A program made the translations under genes and the position numbers. Positions 1 through 6,478 of a stretch of DNA of 11,845 nucleotides are shown here, piece after piece (position 1 is the stretch's first letter; every line of letters begins with the position of its first letter). The notes below the pieces were generated by a model that was given only the letters and a program-made list of their open reading frames with translations, was not told the DNA's origin and searched no databases. The stretch lies in contig JAFLTK010000018.1 in assembly GCA_022511505.1 (NCBI GenBank), positions 1 through 11,845 of the forward strand. The letters run 5' to 3'. Source of the stretch: Muribaculaceae bacterium. GTDB lineage: Bacteria > Bacteroidota > Bacteroidia > Bacteroidales > Muribaculaceae.

Positions 1-54
1 AACTGCTATCAAAAGTTTAGGAAACTTCTATTCTATCCGTTGAACTACCGGGGC
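1..54 (-). tRNA. tRNA-Arg (anticodon CCU), 3' end cut off by the window edge
   Basis: Read on the minus strand from base 54, the sequence folds as the first 54 positions of a tRNA. The acceptor 5' strand is GCCCCGG, followed by T8 A9 and a D arm GTTC / GAAT around the loop AACGGATA. The anticodon stem is GAAGT / ACTTT around the loop TTCCTAA, so the anticodon is CCT, which reads the Arg codon AGG. A 5-nt variable loop TGATA and the start of the T stem (GCAGT, T54) come next. The rest of the T arm and the acceptor 3' strand lie left of base 1, so acceptor pairing cannot be checked. A consensus promoter lies just upstream. Confidence 0.88.
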
Positions 55-74
55 TCATTTCTGTTTTTGCGGCA

Positions 75-105
75 CAAAATTAATCAAAACTTTCCAAAAA
101 CCAAA
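75..105 (-). promoter_or_regulatory. Bacteroidetes-type promoter of the tRNA-Arg
   Basis: On the minus strand, TTTG (complement of 102-105) is followed by exactly 19 bases and then TAATTTTG (complement of 75-82). This matches the Bacteroidetes consensus TTTG-N19-TAnnTTTG at every fixed position. Transcription would begin around 68, giving a short leader before the tRNA 5' end at 54. The block TTAATCAAAAC occurs twice, at 80-90 and 108-118, 28 bp apart, so part of the promoter looks duplicated. Confidence 0.75.
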
Positions 106-194
106 ATTTAATCAAAACCACCTCCCACTCCTCCCGCTATTCCCACAAAAAACCAAAATCCCCTGAATTTTATAGTTATCTCAAAGATTTTCAT

Positions 195-202
195 TAATTT
201 TG
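195..202 (+). promoter_or_regulatory. Probable -7 element for the acyltransferase gene
   Basis: TAATTTTG matches the Bacteroidetes -7 motif TAnnTTTG. No good TTTG lies 19-21 bp upstream; the nearest T-run (168-171) is 23 bp away, so the -33 half is weak. If used, transcription would begin near 209. That would rule out the TTG at 200 as the start codon and favour the ATGs at 227 and 230. Confidence 0.45.
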
Positions 203-226
203 CCATTCAAATTAACACCCACTTTG

Positions 227-1081
227 ATGATGGACCAATCTCAACAATATGATATAAGGCCCGATGTACTGTCGGCCGAGGATATCGCCAACATGGCGCC
301 CCCCTTGAAAAATCACCCGAAAATCATCCGCTTTCTGATGAAATTTCTCTCGATTGACAAGGTCAACAAAATCCACTCCGACAATTGCAAGACCCCGGGC
401 TGGGAGTTCTGCCAAGGCGTCCTGAACGACCTCGACATCAAACTGCGCATCGACAACGAGCAGGTGCTCGACAACCTGCCTGAGGGAGCGTTCATCACCG
501 TCAGCAACCACCCCTTTGGCGCCATGGACGGCATCACGCTAATCAATATCATCGGCCGGCGACGTCCGCGTTTCAAGGTGATGGTCAACATGATACTGAA
601 CTATATCTCGGCCATGCGCCCCAATTTCATCGCCGTCGATGCCCTTGCCAGCGACGACCCGGCCAAGAAAGCGGTGTCGATGCGCGGCATGAAAGAGGCG
701 ATTATGCAGGTGCGCCGCGGCGACCCAATCGGCTTCTTCCCGGCCGGCGCCGTCTCCAAGGTCAACCGCCGTCTCAGACTCGAAGACCGCGAGTGGCAGC
801 CATCTATAATCCGCCTTATCAAGCAGTTGAATGTCCCGGTCATCCCCATCTTCTTCCACGGCAGCAACTCGTGGTGGTTCAATTTCCTTGGCGTCGTCTG
901 CTGGCAGTTGCGCACACTCCGCCTTCCCGCCGAGGTATTTAACCGCCATGGCGACACGCTCCACGTCAGCGTCGGCGACCCCATTTCGGTCGACGAACTG
1001 AAAGCCCACTCAGACTCTATCGAGGAACTTGGCCGTTTCATCAAAGGTCGCACATACGAACTGCGCGACCGATACAAATAA
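227..1081 (+). CDS. Lysophospholipid acyltransferase family protein (PlsC-type, hemolysin-like)
   Basis: This is a 284-residue acyltransferase of the PlsC/LPLAT superfamily, expected to move an acyl chain onto a lyso-lipid at the inner membrane face. The acyltransferase motif I is seen as NHPFGAMDG (His at about 95, Asp at about 101), in the H-P-x-G-x-x-D spacing used by the 'putative hemolysin' branch. A second block, GFFPAGAVS (about 169-177), matches the phosphate-binding FPxG motif, and IPIFFHGSNSWW matches the downstream conserved block. The reading frame extends to a TTG at 200, but that codon overlaps a likely -7 element, so I start at ATG 227 (ATG 230 is equally possible). Related Bacteroides enzymes O-acylate glycine or ornithine lipids (GlsA/OlsA); no GlsB-like N-acyltransferase is visible here, so the acceptor is unknown. 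The sigma-54 activator follows after 99 bp. Confidence 0.85.
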   Translation: MMDQSQQYDIRPDVLSAEDIANMAPPLKNHPKIIRFLMKFLSIDKVNKIHSDNCKTPGWEFCQGVLNDLDIKLRIDNEQVLDNLPEGAFITVSNHPFGAMDGITLINIIGRRRPRFKVMVNMILNYISAMRPNFIAVDALASDDPAKKAVSMRGMKEAIMQVRRGDPIGFFPAGAVSKVNRRLRLEDREWQPSIIRLIKQLNVPVIPIFFHGSNSWWFNFLGVVCWQLRTLRLPAEVFNRHGDTLHVSVGDPISVDELKAHSDSIEELGRFIKGRTYELRDRYK

Positions 1082-1104
1082 TTCAACGTTTCGCTCAAGT
1101 TGAA

Positions 1105-1167
1105 GGTTATGAGGTTATGGGTTATGAAGTTAACTTTAAACTTTAAACTCGAAACTCGAAATTTAAA
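1105..1167 (+). repeat. Intergenic array of 7-8 bp tandem units
   Basis: The gap between the acyltransferase and the sigma-54 activator is largely a degenerate heptamer array. GGTTATGA (1105-1112), GGTTATG (1113-1119) and GGTTATGA (1120-1127) come first. After a bridging AGTTA come ACTTTAA twice (1133-1139, 1140-1146), ACTCGAA twice (1147-1153, 1154-1160) and ATTTAAA (1161-1167). The unit changes sequence while keeping its 7-bp step. It ends 13 bp before the ATG at 1181, so it forms the leader of that gene. I see no TAnnTTTG in it; TAACTTTA (1131-1138) comes closest. Confidence 0.8.
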
Positions 1168-1180
1168 ATAGAAATCACAA

Positions 1181-2395
1181 ATGCCTGATATGCACAATAT
1201 TCCCGAGCAAGTCAACGAGGCCAAACTGCGTTTTGGCATCGTCGGCACTGCGCCGGCGTTGATTGCGGCCGTCGAACGCGCGCTGAAGGTTGCGCCCATC
1301 GACCTGTCGGTTCTTGTCACCGGCGAGAGTGGCACCGGAAAGGAATTTTTCCCCAAAATCATCCACCAATACAGCCACCGCAAACACTCCAAATATATTG
1401 CCGTCAACTGTGGCGCCATCCCCGAGGGCACCATCGACAGCGAACTGTTCGGCCACGAGAAAGGTGCCTTTACCGGCGCCGTGGCCACCCGCAAAGGCTA
1501 TTTTGAGGAGGCCGACGGGGGAACGATTTTTCTCGACGAGGTCGCCGAACTGCCGCTGACAACCCAGGCTCGACTGCTCCGTGTGCTCGAAAACGGCGAG
1601 TTCATCAAAGTCGGCTCGTCGACGGTCCAGAAAACCAACGTGCGCATCGTTGCCGCCACCAACGTCGACATGGCCCGCGCCGTGGCCGACGGCCGTTTCC
1701 GCGAAGACCTGTTCTATCGACTGTCGACCGTCTCAATCATCGTCCCGCCGTTGCGCGACCGCGGCAACGACATCAACCTGCTCGCCCGCAAATTTGCCGC
1801 CGACTTCGCTCAGAAATACCGCATGCCGCCCGTCACGCTGACCGACGACGCCAAGCGCCTGTTGCGCGCCTACCGTTGGCCCGGCAACGTCCGCGAGCTC
1901 AAAAATGTCATCGACCAGGTCGCTCTCTTTGACGCCGGCGAGAACATTGACGCCGACATGATTTCGGCCCACCTGCCCCGCAATGTCGACTACGTCCCCG
2001 CCGTGGCCAAGCCCGAGGCGTCCTACGGCCGCGAACGTGACATGCTTTTTGGCATGATTCTATCGTTACAGCATGAGTTACAGTCGCTTAGGGAACGTCT
2101 CGACGAGGTTGACCGTCACCATGACTCTGACCTAACCTCCAACGCGTCAAAAACCCGTGACGTCATCTCGGTCAATTTCAAGGACGACACGCCCGCGCGC
2201 TCGACTTCAATCGTAAACATCGACGAGACGCCCGTCACCTACAATGACCCCCAAGCCACCCTCGAGGAAACCGAGAAACAGACCATCCATGACGCACTGA
2301 CTCGCAACGGCGGCCGACGCAAAGAGACGGCACGCCAGTTGAACATCTCTGAACGCACCCTCTATCGCAAAATTAAACAATTTGGTCTCGAATAA
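1181..2395 (+). CDS. Sigma-54-dependent transcriptional activator without a sensor domain
   Basis: This 404-residue bacterial enhancer-binding protein uses ATP hydrolysis to open promoters held by RpoN (sigma-54) RNA polymerase. The AAA+ domain starts almost at the N terminus. It has Walker A GESGTGKE (48-55), the intact sigma-54 contact loop GAFTGA (94-99), Walker B TIFLDE (114-119), sensor I VRIVAATN, the FREDLFYRL arginine-finger region and sensor II WPGNVREL. A linker with a probable coiled coil (about 287-315) leads to a C-terminal Fis-type helix-turn-helix (about 362-403). No receiver, PAS or GAF domain precedes the ATPase. Such proteins are common in Bacteroidales; from memory they often sit next to lptE and secG, whereas here psd follows beyond a terminator. 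Targets are unknown, and I noticed no clear -24/-12 promoter by eye. Confidence 0.93.
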   Translation: MPDMHNIPEQVNEAKLRFGIVGTAPALIAAVERALKVAPIDLSVLVTGESGTGKEFFPKIIHQYSHRKHSKYIAVNCGAIPEGTIDSELFGHEKGAFTGAVATRKGYFEEADGGTIFLDEVAELPLTTQARLLRVLENGEFIKVGSSTVQKTNVRIVAATNVDMARAVADGRFREDLFYRLSTVSIIVPPLRDRGNDINLLARKFAADFAQKYRMPPVTLTDDAKRLLRAYRWPGNVRELKNVIDQVALFDAGENIDADMISAHLPRNVDYVPAVAKPEASYGRERDMLFGMILSLQHELQSLRERLDEVDRHHDSDLTSNASKTRDVISVNFKDDTPARSTSIVNIDETPVTYNDPQATLEETEKQTIHDALTRNGGRRKETARQLNISERTLYRKIKQFGLE

Positions 2396-2401
2396 ACCTT
2401 C

Positions 2402-2435
2402 TTTCGGGCCGTTTTTGCCCGAAATTATCATTTTT
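2402..2435 (+). terminator. Rho-independent terminator after the sigma-54 activator
   Basis: A perfect 8-bp inverted repeat, TTTCGGGC (2402-2409) and GCCCGAAA (2417-2424), encloses a 7-nt loop. It is followed by the T-rich tail TTATCATTTTT ending at 2435. It starts 7 bp after the stop codon at 2393-2395 and separates this gene from psd. Confidence 0.75.
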
Positions 2436-2469
2436 ATGCCTTAGCGCAATCAACTTAACGCTATTCTTC

Positions 2470-2500
2470 TTTTATAAATTAAAAATTTAATTTAACTTTG
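2470..2500 (+). promoter_or_regulatory. Bacteroidetes-type promoter of the psd-pssA unit
   Basis: TAACTTTG (2493-2500) is a full match to the -7 motif TAnnTTTG. TTTT (2470-2473) stands 19 bp upstream in the -33 position, one base away from TTTG. Transcription would begin near 2507, giving a leader of about 50 nt before the psd start. The flanking DNA is very A+T-rich. Confidence 0.7.
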
Positions 2501-2517
2501 CATCCCGAAACCGGATT

Positions 2518-2555
2518 TATACCATTACATCACAAGCCATGATAACCCTGGTATA
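2518..2555 (+). promoter_or_regulatory. Inverted repeat in the psd leader, next to the start codon
   Basis: TATACC (2518-2523) and GGTATA (2550-2555) are perfect inverted repeats 26 nt apart inside the predicted psd leader. The right arm ends 3 nt before the ATG at 2559. In RNA they could pair and cover the ribosome loading site. Six A/T-rich pairs across a 26-nt loop is a weak stem that could arise by chance. Confidence 0.22.
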
Positions 2556-2558
2556 GTT

Positions 2559-3242
2559 ATGCCACGAATGAAAGTAAAAATACACCACGAGGGAACGGTC
2601 ATTCTGATACTTCTGTTCCTAATGCTGGGAGCCGTCAACCTCCTGGCGTGGCTTTTCATTGGGTTACGTGTAATCCCGATAATCTTCTCAGCCATCTCGG
2701 CCATTTTCTACTTGCTTGTCGTCAACTTCTTCCGCTCGCCCCATCGCGATTTTGACGGGCCTGTGACGCCCGACCTTGTTGTGTCGTCGGTCGACGGAAC
2801 GGTTGTAGCCCTTGAAGAAACCTATGAGGCCGAGATTCTCCATCGCCGCGTCATCCAGCTGTCGGTATTTATGAGCGTGTTCAACGTTCACGCCAATTGG
2901 TTCCCCGTCAACGGTATAGTTGAGATGGTCAGCCATCAGGACGGTCGCTTCATGTCGGCCTACCTCCCTAAGGCAAGCGTCGAAAACGAGCGCTCGGCTG
3001 TGCTAATCAAGACCCACGACGGCCATCAGGTGCTCGTGCGACAGATTGCCGGTGCCGTTGCCCGCCGCATTGTCACCTACGCCGAGCCTGGCGAAATTTG
3101 CTCAATCCACCAGCACATGGGCTTTATCAAATTTGGCTCGAGAGTCGACATTTACCTCCCGCTCGACACCGAGATTTTTGTCAAAATAGGCGACAAGACA
3201 ACCGGCGGCATTACCCCCGTGGCTCGCCTCAAAAAGCCGTAA
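2559..3242 (+). CDS. psd: Phosphatidylserine decarboxylase
   Basis: This enzyme removes CO2 from phosphatidylserine to give phosphatidylethanolamine at the inner membrane. The 227-residue product is of the short Psd type. Two hydrophobic segments (about 14-35 and 39-58) anchor the N terminus. SSVDGTV (76-82) and the FNVHANWFP block (His111, Asn113) are family-conserved. The self-cleavage site is FGSR, with Gly193-Ser194; Ser194 would become the pyruvoyl group of the small alpha chain. The residue after Gly-Ser is Arg instead of the Thr/Ser of the long bacterial enzymes, as in other short forms. ATG 2559 is chosen; the Met codon at 2568 is possible. It is the first gene after a promoter, and pssA, which makes its substrate, starts 48 bp later. 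Confidence 0.93.
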   Translation: MPRMKVKIHHEGTVILILLFLMLGAVNLLAWLFIGLRVIPIIFSAISAIFYLLVVNFFRSPHRDFDGPVTPDLVVSSVDGTVVALEETYEAEILHRRVIQLSVFMSVFNVHANWFPVNGIVEMVSHQDGRFMSAYLPKASVENERSAVLIKTHDGHQVLVRQIAGAVARRIVTYAEPGEICSIHQHMGFIKFGSRVDIYLPLDTEIFVKIGDKTTGGITPVARLKKP

Positions 3243-3290
3243 GTATCGCCTGCATCTGAATTATTTTCCTACCCACTCCCCTACCCCCCT

Positions 3291-4004
3291 ATGACATTCT
3301 TAGCCAAAATAAAGGCCTCGATACCCAACACCATTACCTGCTGCAACTTGATTGCCGGCTCGATTGCCTGCATCCTGTCGTTCAGCGCTTTTGAGACCCT
3401 TTCCTGCTCGCTGACCGGATTGCAATGGGCCTACATCTTTATCGGCATTGCCGCCCTGATGGACTTCCTTGACGGTGCCATGGCGCGCGCGCTAAAAGCC
3501 TACTCGCCCATGGGCAAGGAACTCGACTCGCTTTGTGACCTCGTTTCGTTTGGCCTCGCGCCCTCGCTGTTGCTGTTTAACGTCGTCCAACACTACGCCG
3601 GCCCCTCCCTTTGGGCCTACTGCGCCCTCTTCATCGCCGTCATCGGCGCCCTAAGGCTCGCCCGCTTCAACATTGACGACCGCCAGACAACCTCGTTCAT
3701 CGGCTTGCCTATACCTGCCAACGCCATTTTTTGGATTGGCTACACCGCCTGGATTTCCATCCACGGATTCCCCGGCGTCGCCACCGTGCTCATAATCATG
3801 TTCCTTGAGGCGCTTCTGATGGTCAGCAATATCAAAATTTTCTCGCTTAAATTCAAAAATTTTAACTGGCGTGAAAATTTCCGCCGCTATGTCATCATCC
3901 TTGCCGCCATCTTATTTGTTATTACCGATGGAATCCCCGGCTTGATGTGGACCATAATCCTTTATGTCCTCATCTCGGCCGTCGCCCGCAAAAATTTTGA
4001 ATAA
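3291..4004 (+). CDS. pssA: CDP-diacylglycerol--serine O-phosphatidyltransferase
   Basis: This integral membrane enzyme joins CDP-diacylglycerol and L-serine to form phosphatidylserine and CMP, one step before Psd. The complete CDP-alcohol phosphatidyltransferase signature D-x2-D-G-x2-A-R-x8-G-x3-D-x3-D is present: Asp58, Asp61-Gly62, Ala65-Arg66, Gly75, Asp79 and Asp83, which bind the metal ions and catalyse transfer. The 237-residue length and multiple hydrophobic helices fit the family. The substrate is inferred from the family and from the neighbouring psd. ATG 3291 follows a C-rich 48-bp gap with no visible promoter or terminator, so it is probably co-transcribed with psd. Confidence 0.93.
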   Translation: MTFLAKIKASIPNTITCCNLIAGSIACILSFSAFETLSCSLTGLQWAYIFIGIAALMDFLDGAMARALKAYSPMGKELDSLCDLVSFGLAPSLLLFNVVQHYAGPSLWAYCALFIAVIGALRLARFNIDDRQTTSFIGLPIPANAIFWIGYTAWISIHGFPGVATVLIIMFLEALLMVSNIKIFSLKFKNFNWRENFRRYVIILAAILFVITDGIPGLMWTIILYVLISAVARKNFE

Positions 4005-4038
4005 ACACCGTTTTATTTCGTTCAGACATTAGACAAAT

Positions 4039-4377
4039 ATGTTCGTTACCATATTTCTCCTCGTCCTGCTTTTCATCTTTGTCGTTCGCCCTATTTGGCG
4101 CGTCTATTCGGCCGTGCGACGACAGCAACGGCAGACGCGAGATTTCTTCCGAAGCATGGGCATCGACCCCGATGACGCCCGCAATCAGCGCCGCCAGCAG
4201 CAACAGCAGCCGCCAAAACCGCCCCGCAAGAAGAAAATCGACAGCACCGTCGGCGAATACATCGACTACGAAGAAATTACTGTATCTTCCACTCAGACAC
4301 AGACCTCAACCGGCGAGACAGTCTCCTACGAAGTGCAGCAACAGATAACCGACGTCGAATGGGAAGAAGTAAAATGA
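4039..4377 (+). CDS. DUF4834 family small membrane-anchored protein
   Basis: This is a 112-residue protein of unknown function that resembles the Bacteroidetes-restricted DUF4834 family. One N-terminal transmembrane helix (about 2-17) is followed by basic residues (RPIWR, RRQQR), suggesting a cytoplasmic C terminus. The rest is low-complexity and probably disordered: a Gln/Pro-rich stretch (about 52-65), a Lys/Arg cluster (about 66-71) and a Ser/Thr/Gln- and Glu-rich tail ending WEEVK. No catalytic motif is visible. It lies 34 bp after pssA and its stop overlaps the next start as ATGA, so it appears to be in the phospholipid operon. A scaffold or membrane-adaptor role is speculation. Confidence 0.8.
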   Translation: MFVTIFLLVLLFIFVVRPIWRVYSAVRRQQRQTRDFFRSMGIDPDDARNQRRQQQQQPPKPPRKKKIDSTVGEYIDYEEITVSSTQTQTSTGETVSYEVQQQITDVEWEEVK

Positions 4378-5048
4378 ACGCCATGCAAAATCCGCTATTC
4401 GATTTCCTGACCCGTCTGGGAGCCAACAACAACCGCCCTTGGTTTCAGGAACACAAGTCAGAGTTTGACGCCCTGCGTGAGCAATGGTATGCCGACCTCG
4501 ACCGCCTCATTGCCGTCATGACAACAGAGATTCCCGAACTGGCATCTCAAACCGGCCGCACAGCCTCCTACCGCATCTATCGCGACACGCGTTTCAGCCT
4601 CGACAAGACGCCCTACAAAACCTATTTCTCGGCACTCATTTCGCCATGGGGCCGCAAACTCGACCGTGCCGCCTACTACATCCATGTCGGCATCGAAGAT
4701 TGTGGTCTATACACCGGTATCTGGAACCCGCCGTCGCCCATGTTGCGCAAACTGCGCCACGCCATGATTGACAACATCGACGAGTTTGAAGAAATCATCA
4801 ACAACCCCGCGCTCAAAGAATATTTCCACGACTGGGCCGGCGACCGCCTGAAAACCGTCCCCAAAGGCTGGGACCGCAACCATCCCTACGCCCACCTGCT
4901 CCGGCTCAAAGACATCGGCCTCGTCAACACCATCGGCCGCGACTTCTTCAACAATCCCGATTGGCCCGAAGTCGCCGCCCGGCGCCTGCTCCTGACCCGC
5001 CCGCTCGTCGACTTCCTAAACTACTCCATCGACGAAGAAACCTTCTAA
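4374..5048 (+). CDS. DUF2461 family protein (TIGR02453-like)
   Basis: This 224-residue soluble protein belongs to DUF2461, a widespread family with no established biochemical role that I know of. Family landmarks visible are NNRPWFQEHK near the N terminus (19-28), the basic block RDTRFSLDKTPYKTYFSA (70-87), and the C-terminal NPDWPEVAARRLLLTRPLVDF segment. There is no signal peptide or membrane helix. I start it at ATG 4374, which overlaps the DUF4834 stop by 4 bp (ATGA, typical of translational coupling); the purine run GGGAAGAAG (4361-4369) just upstream could help ribosome loading. An in-frame ATG at 4359 and another at 4383 are alternatives. It appears to be the last gene of the psd unit. 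Confidence 0.88.
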   Translation: MNAMQNPLFDFLTRLGANNNRPWFQEHKSEFDALREQWYADLDRLIAVMTTEIPELASQTGRTASYRIYRDTRFSLDKTPYKTYFSALISPWGRKLDRAAYYIHVGIEDCGLYTGIWNPPSPMLRKLRHAMIDNIDEFEEIINNPALKEYFHDWAGDRLKTVPKGWDRNHPYAHLLRLKDIGLVNTIGRDFFNNPDWPEVAARRLLLTRPLVDFLNYSIDEETF

Positions 5049-5100
5049 ACCCATTCCCTTGGGTCTATCGATGGTCGGCACGGGTGTTGAAAAAATTTTG

Positions 5101-5108
5101 TACCTTTG
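5101..5108 (+). promoter_or_regulatory. -7 element of the U32 peptidase-family gene
   Basis: TACCTTTG followed by CA fits the Bacteroidetes -7 consensus TAnnTTTG and lies 30 bp upstream of the chosen start at 5138, just after an A/T-rich run (5089-5100). No TTTG is found 19-21 bp upstream; the nearest candidate is TTG at 5087-5089, which is too close. This element also argues that the reading frame upstream of 5138 is not coding. Confidence 0.55.
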
Positions 5109-5137
5109 CAACAATATATATTGAAAACGGACCTTGC

Positions 5138-6388
5138 ATGGAACGAAATGATTTTGAAATAATGGCGCCCGTCGGCAGCCGCGAGTCGCTGATAGCGGCG
5201 CTCGAGGCCGGCGCCGACGCGATATATTTTGGGGTCGAGGGACTCAACATGCGCTCCCGCTCAAGCGCCAACTTCACGCTCGACGACTTGCGTGACATCG
5301 CCTCGTTGTGCCACACCCGCGGCGTAAAAACCTATCTGACAGTCAACACTGTCATCTATGACGGCGACATCGAGCGCTGCCACCTGATTATCGATGCAGC
5401 GCGCGAAGCCGGTATCTCGGCCATCATCGCCAGCGATATCGCCGCCATCCTCTATGCCCGCTCGGTTGGCGTCGAGGTCCACATTTCCACCCAGGTCAAC
5501 ATCACCAACATCGAGGCCGTTCGCTTCTACGCCCGCTGGGCCGACGTTATGGTCCTTGCCCGCGAGCTCAATCTTGACCAGGTGAAGGTCATCCACGACG
5601 CCATCGTCAGCGAGAATATTTGTGGCCCGGCGGGACAACCCGTGCGCCTCGAGATGTTCTGCCACGGCGCCCTCTGCATGGCCGTTTCGGGCAAGTGTTA
5701 CCTGAGCCTCCACCAGATGAACTCCAGCGCCAATCGCGGCGCATGCACCCAAATCTGCCGCCGCAGTTATACCGTCACCGACCGCGAGACCGGCGACCAA
5801 CTCGACATCGAAAACCAATATGTCATGTCGCCTAAAGACCTGCTGTCAATCCACTTCCTCAACAAGATGGTCGACGCCGGCGTCAGCGTTTTCAAAATCG
5901 AGGGACGCGCCCGCGGCCCGGAGTATGTCAAGATTGCGGTCGAGTGTTACAACGAAGCGCTCAACGCCATCTGTGACGGCACCTACACCCCCGGGCGCAT
6001 CGACCACTGGCGCGGCCGCCTTGCCTCCATCTTCAACCGCGGTTTCTGGGACGGCTACTACCTCGGGCAGCGCCTCGGTGAGTGGTCGTCGAAATATGGC
6101 TCATCGGCCACGCGAGTCAAGCGCTACATCGCCAAGGTCACCGGTTATTTCTCAAAACTCCAAGTCGGCGAGTTCCTCATGGAGAGCGGCGAGCTCAACG
6201 TCGGCGACGAAATCATCATCACCGGTCCCACAACCGGCGCCCTGATGCTGACGGTCGACGACATACGCGTCGACCTCAAGAGCGTTCCTCGAGCCGTCAA
6301 GGGCGACCGATTCTCAATCAAGACCGGACGCAAAGTGCGACCCAGCGACCGCATGTATCTTTGGGAGCCGACCGGAATCGAAGAATAG
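5138..6388 (+). CDS. Peptidase U32 family protein (TrhP/RlhA-like RNA-modification group)
   Basis: The U32 signature is clear: E172-M-F-C-H-G-A-L-C-M-A-V-S-G-K-C-Y-L-S190, with further Cys at 203 and 207 (ACTQIC). The N-terminal half (EIMAPVGSRESLIAALEAGADAIYFG as its opening block) has the TIM-barrel start usual for the family. Characterised members include TrhP/YegQ (5-hydroxyuridine in tRNA), RlhA (23S rRNA hydroxylation) and UbiU/UbiV, several of which carry an Fe-S cluster; the Cys set here could hold one. At 416 residues it is closer in length to TrhP than to RlhA, so tRNA hydroxylation is my best guess. The frame is open back to 4961, but the first 59 codons overlap the DUF2461 gene and the -7 element and look like shadow sequence, so I start at ATG 5138. 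Confidence 0.87.
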   Translation: MERNDFEIMAPVGSRESLIAALEAGADAIYFGVEGLNMRSRSSANFTLDDLRDIASLCHTRGVKTYLTVNTVIYDGDIERCHLIIDAAREAGISAIIASDIAAILYARSVGVEVHISTQVNITNIEAVRFYARWADVMVLARELNLDQVKVIHDAIVSENICGPAGQPVRLEMFCHGALCMAVSGKCYLSLHQMNSSANRGACTQICRRSYTVTDRETGDQLDIENQYVMSPKDLLSIHFLNKMVDAGVSVFKIEGRARGPEYVKIAVECYNEALNAICDGTYTPGRIDHWRGRLASIFNRGFWDGYYLGQRLGEWSSKYGSSATRVKRYIAKVTGYFSKLQVGEFLMESGELNVGDEIIITGPTTGALMLTVDDIRVDLKSVPRAVKGDRFSIKTGRKVRPSDRMYLWEPTGIEE

Positions 6389-6394
6389 TTTTTA

Positions 6395-6464
6395 TTGTTG
6401 TTACTGTTGTCACTGTTGTTATTGTTTTTTATTGATGTTACTGAGCATCAACAACGTCAACAAT
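6395..6464 (+). repeat. Intergenic 9-bp tandem repeats with an antiparallel partner segment
   Basis: After the U32 stop come TTGTTGTTA (6395-6403), CTGTTGTCA (6404-6412), CTGTTGTTA (6413-6421), TTGTTTTTTA (6422-6431, 10 bp) and TTGATGTTA (6432-6440). The following segment (6446-6464) is rich in CAACA and complements the array: ATTGTTG (6394-6400) can pair with CAACAAT (6458-6464), and TTGATG (6432-6437) with CATCAA (6446-6451). The region fills most of the 90-bp gap before apbE. It could form a long imperfect hairpin, but no T-run follows, so I do not call it a terminator. I see no TAnnTTTG for apbE here. Confidence 0.7.
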
Positions 6465-6478
6465 GCCAAGACCTCTAA

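Noticed and set aside
200..226. TTG at 200 as the acyltransferase start
   Set aside because: It overlaps the likely -7 element TAATTTTG at 195-202, and ATG codons at 227 and 230 follow closely.
5049..5064. Terminator hairpin ACCCA / TGGGT after the DUF2461 gene
   Set aside because: Only 5 bp with no T-run after it; too weak to call.
4961..5137. N-terminal extension of the U32 protein back to 4961
   Set aside because: The extra 59 codons overlap the end of the DUF2461 gene out of frame, are Arg/Pro-rich without family similarity, and include the promoter element at 5101-5108.
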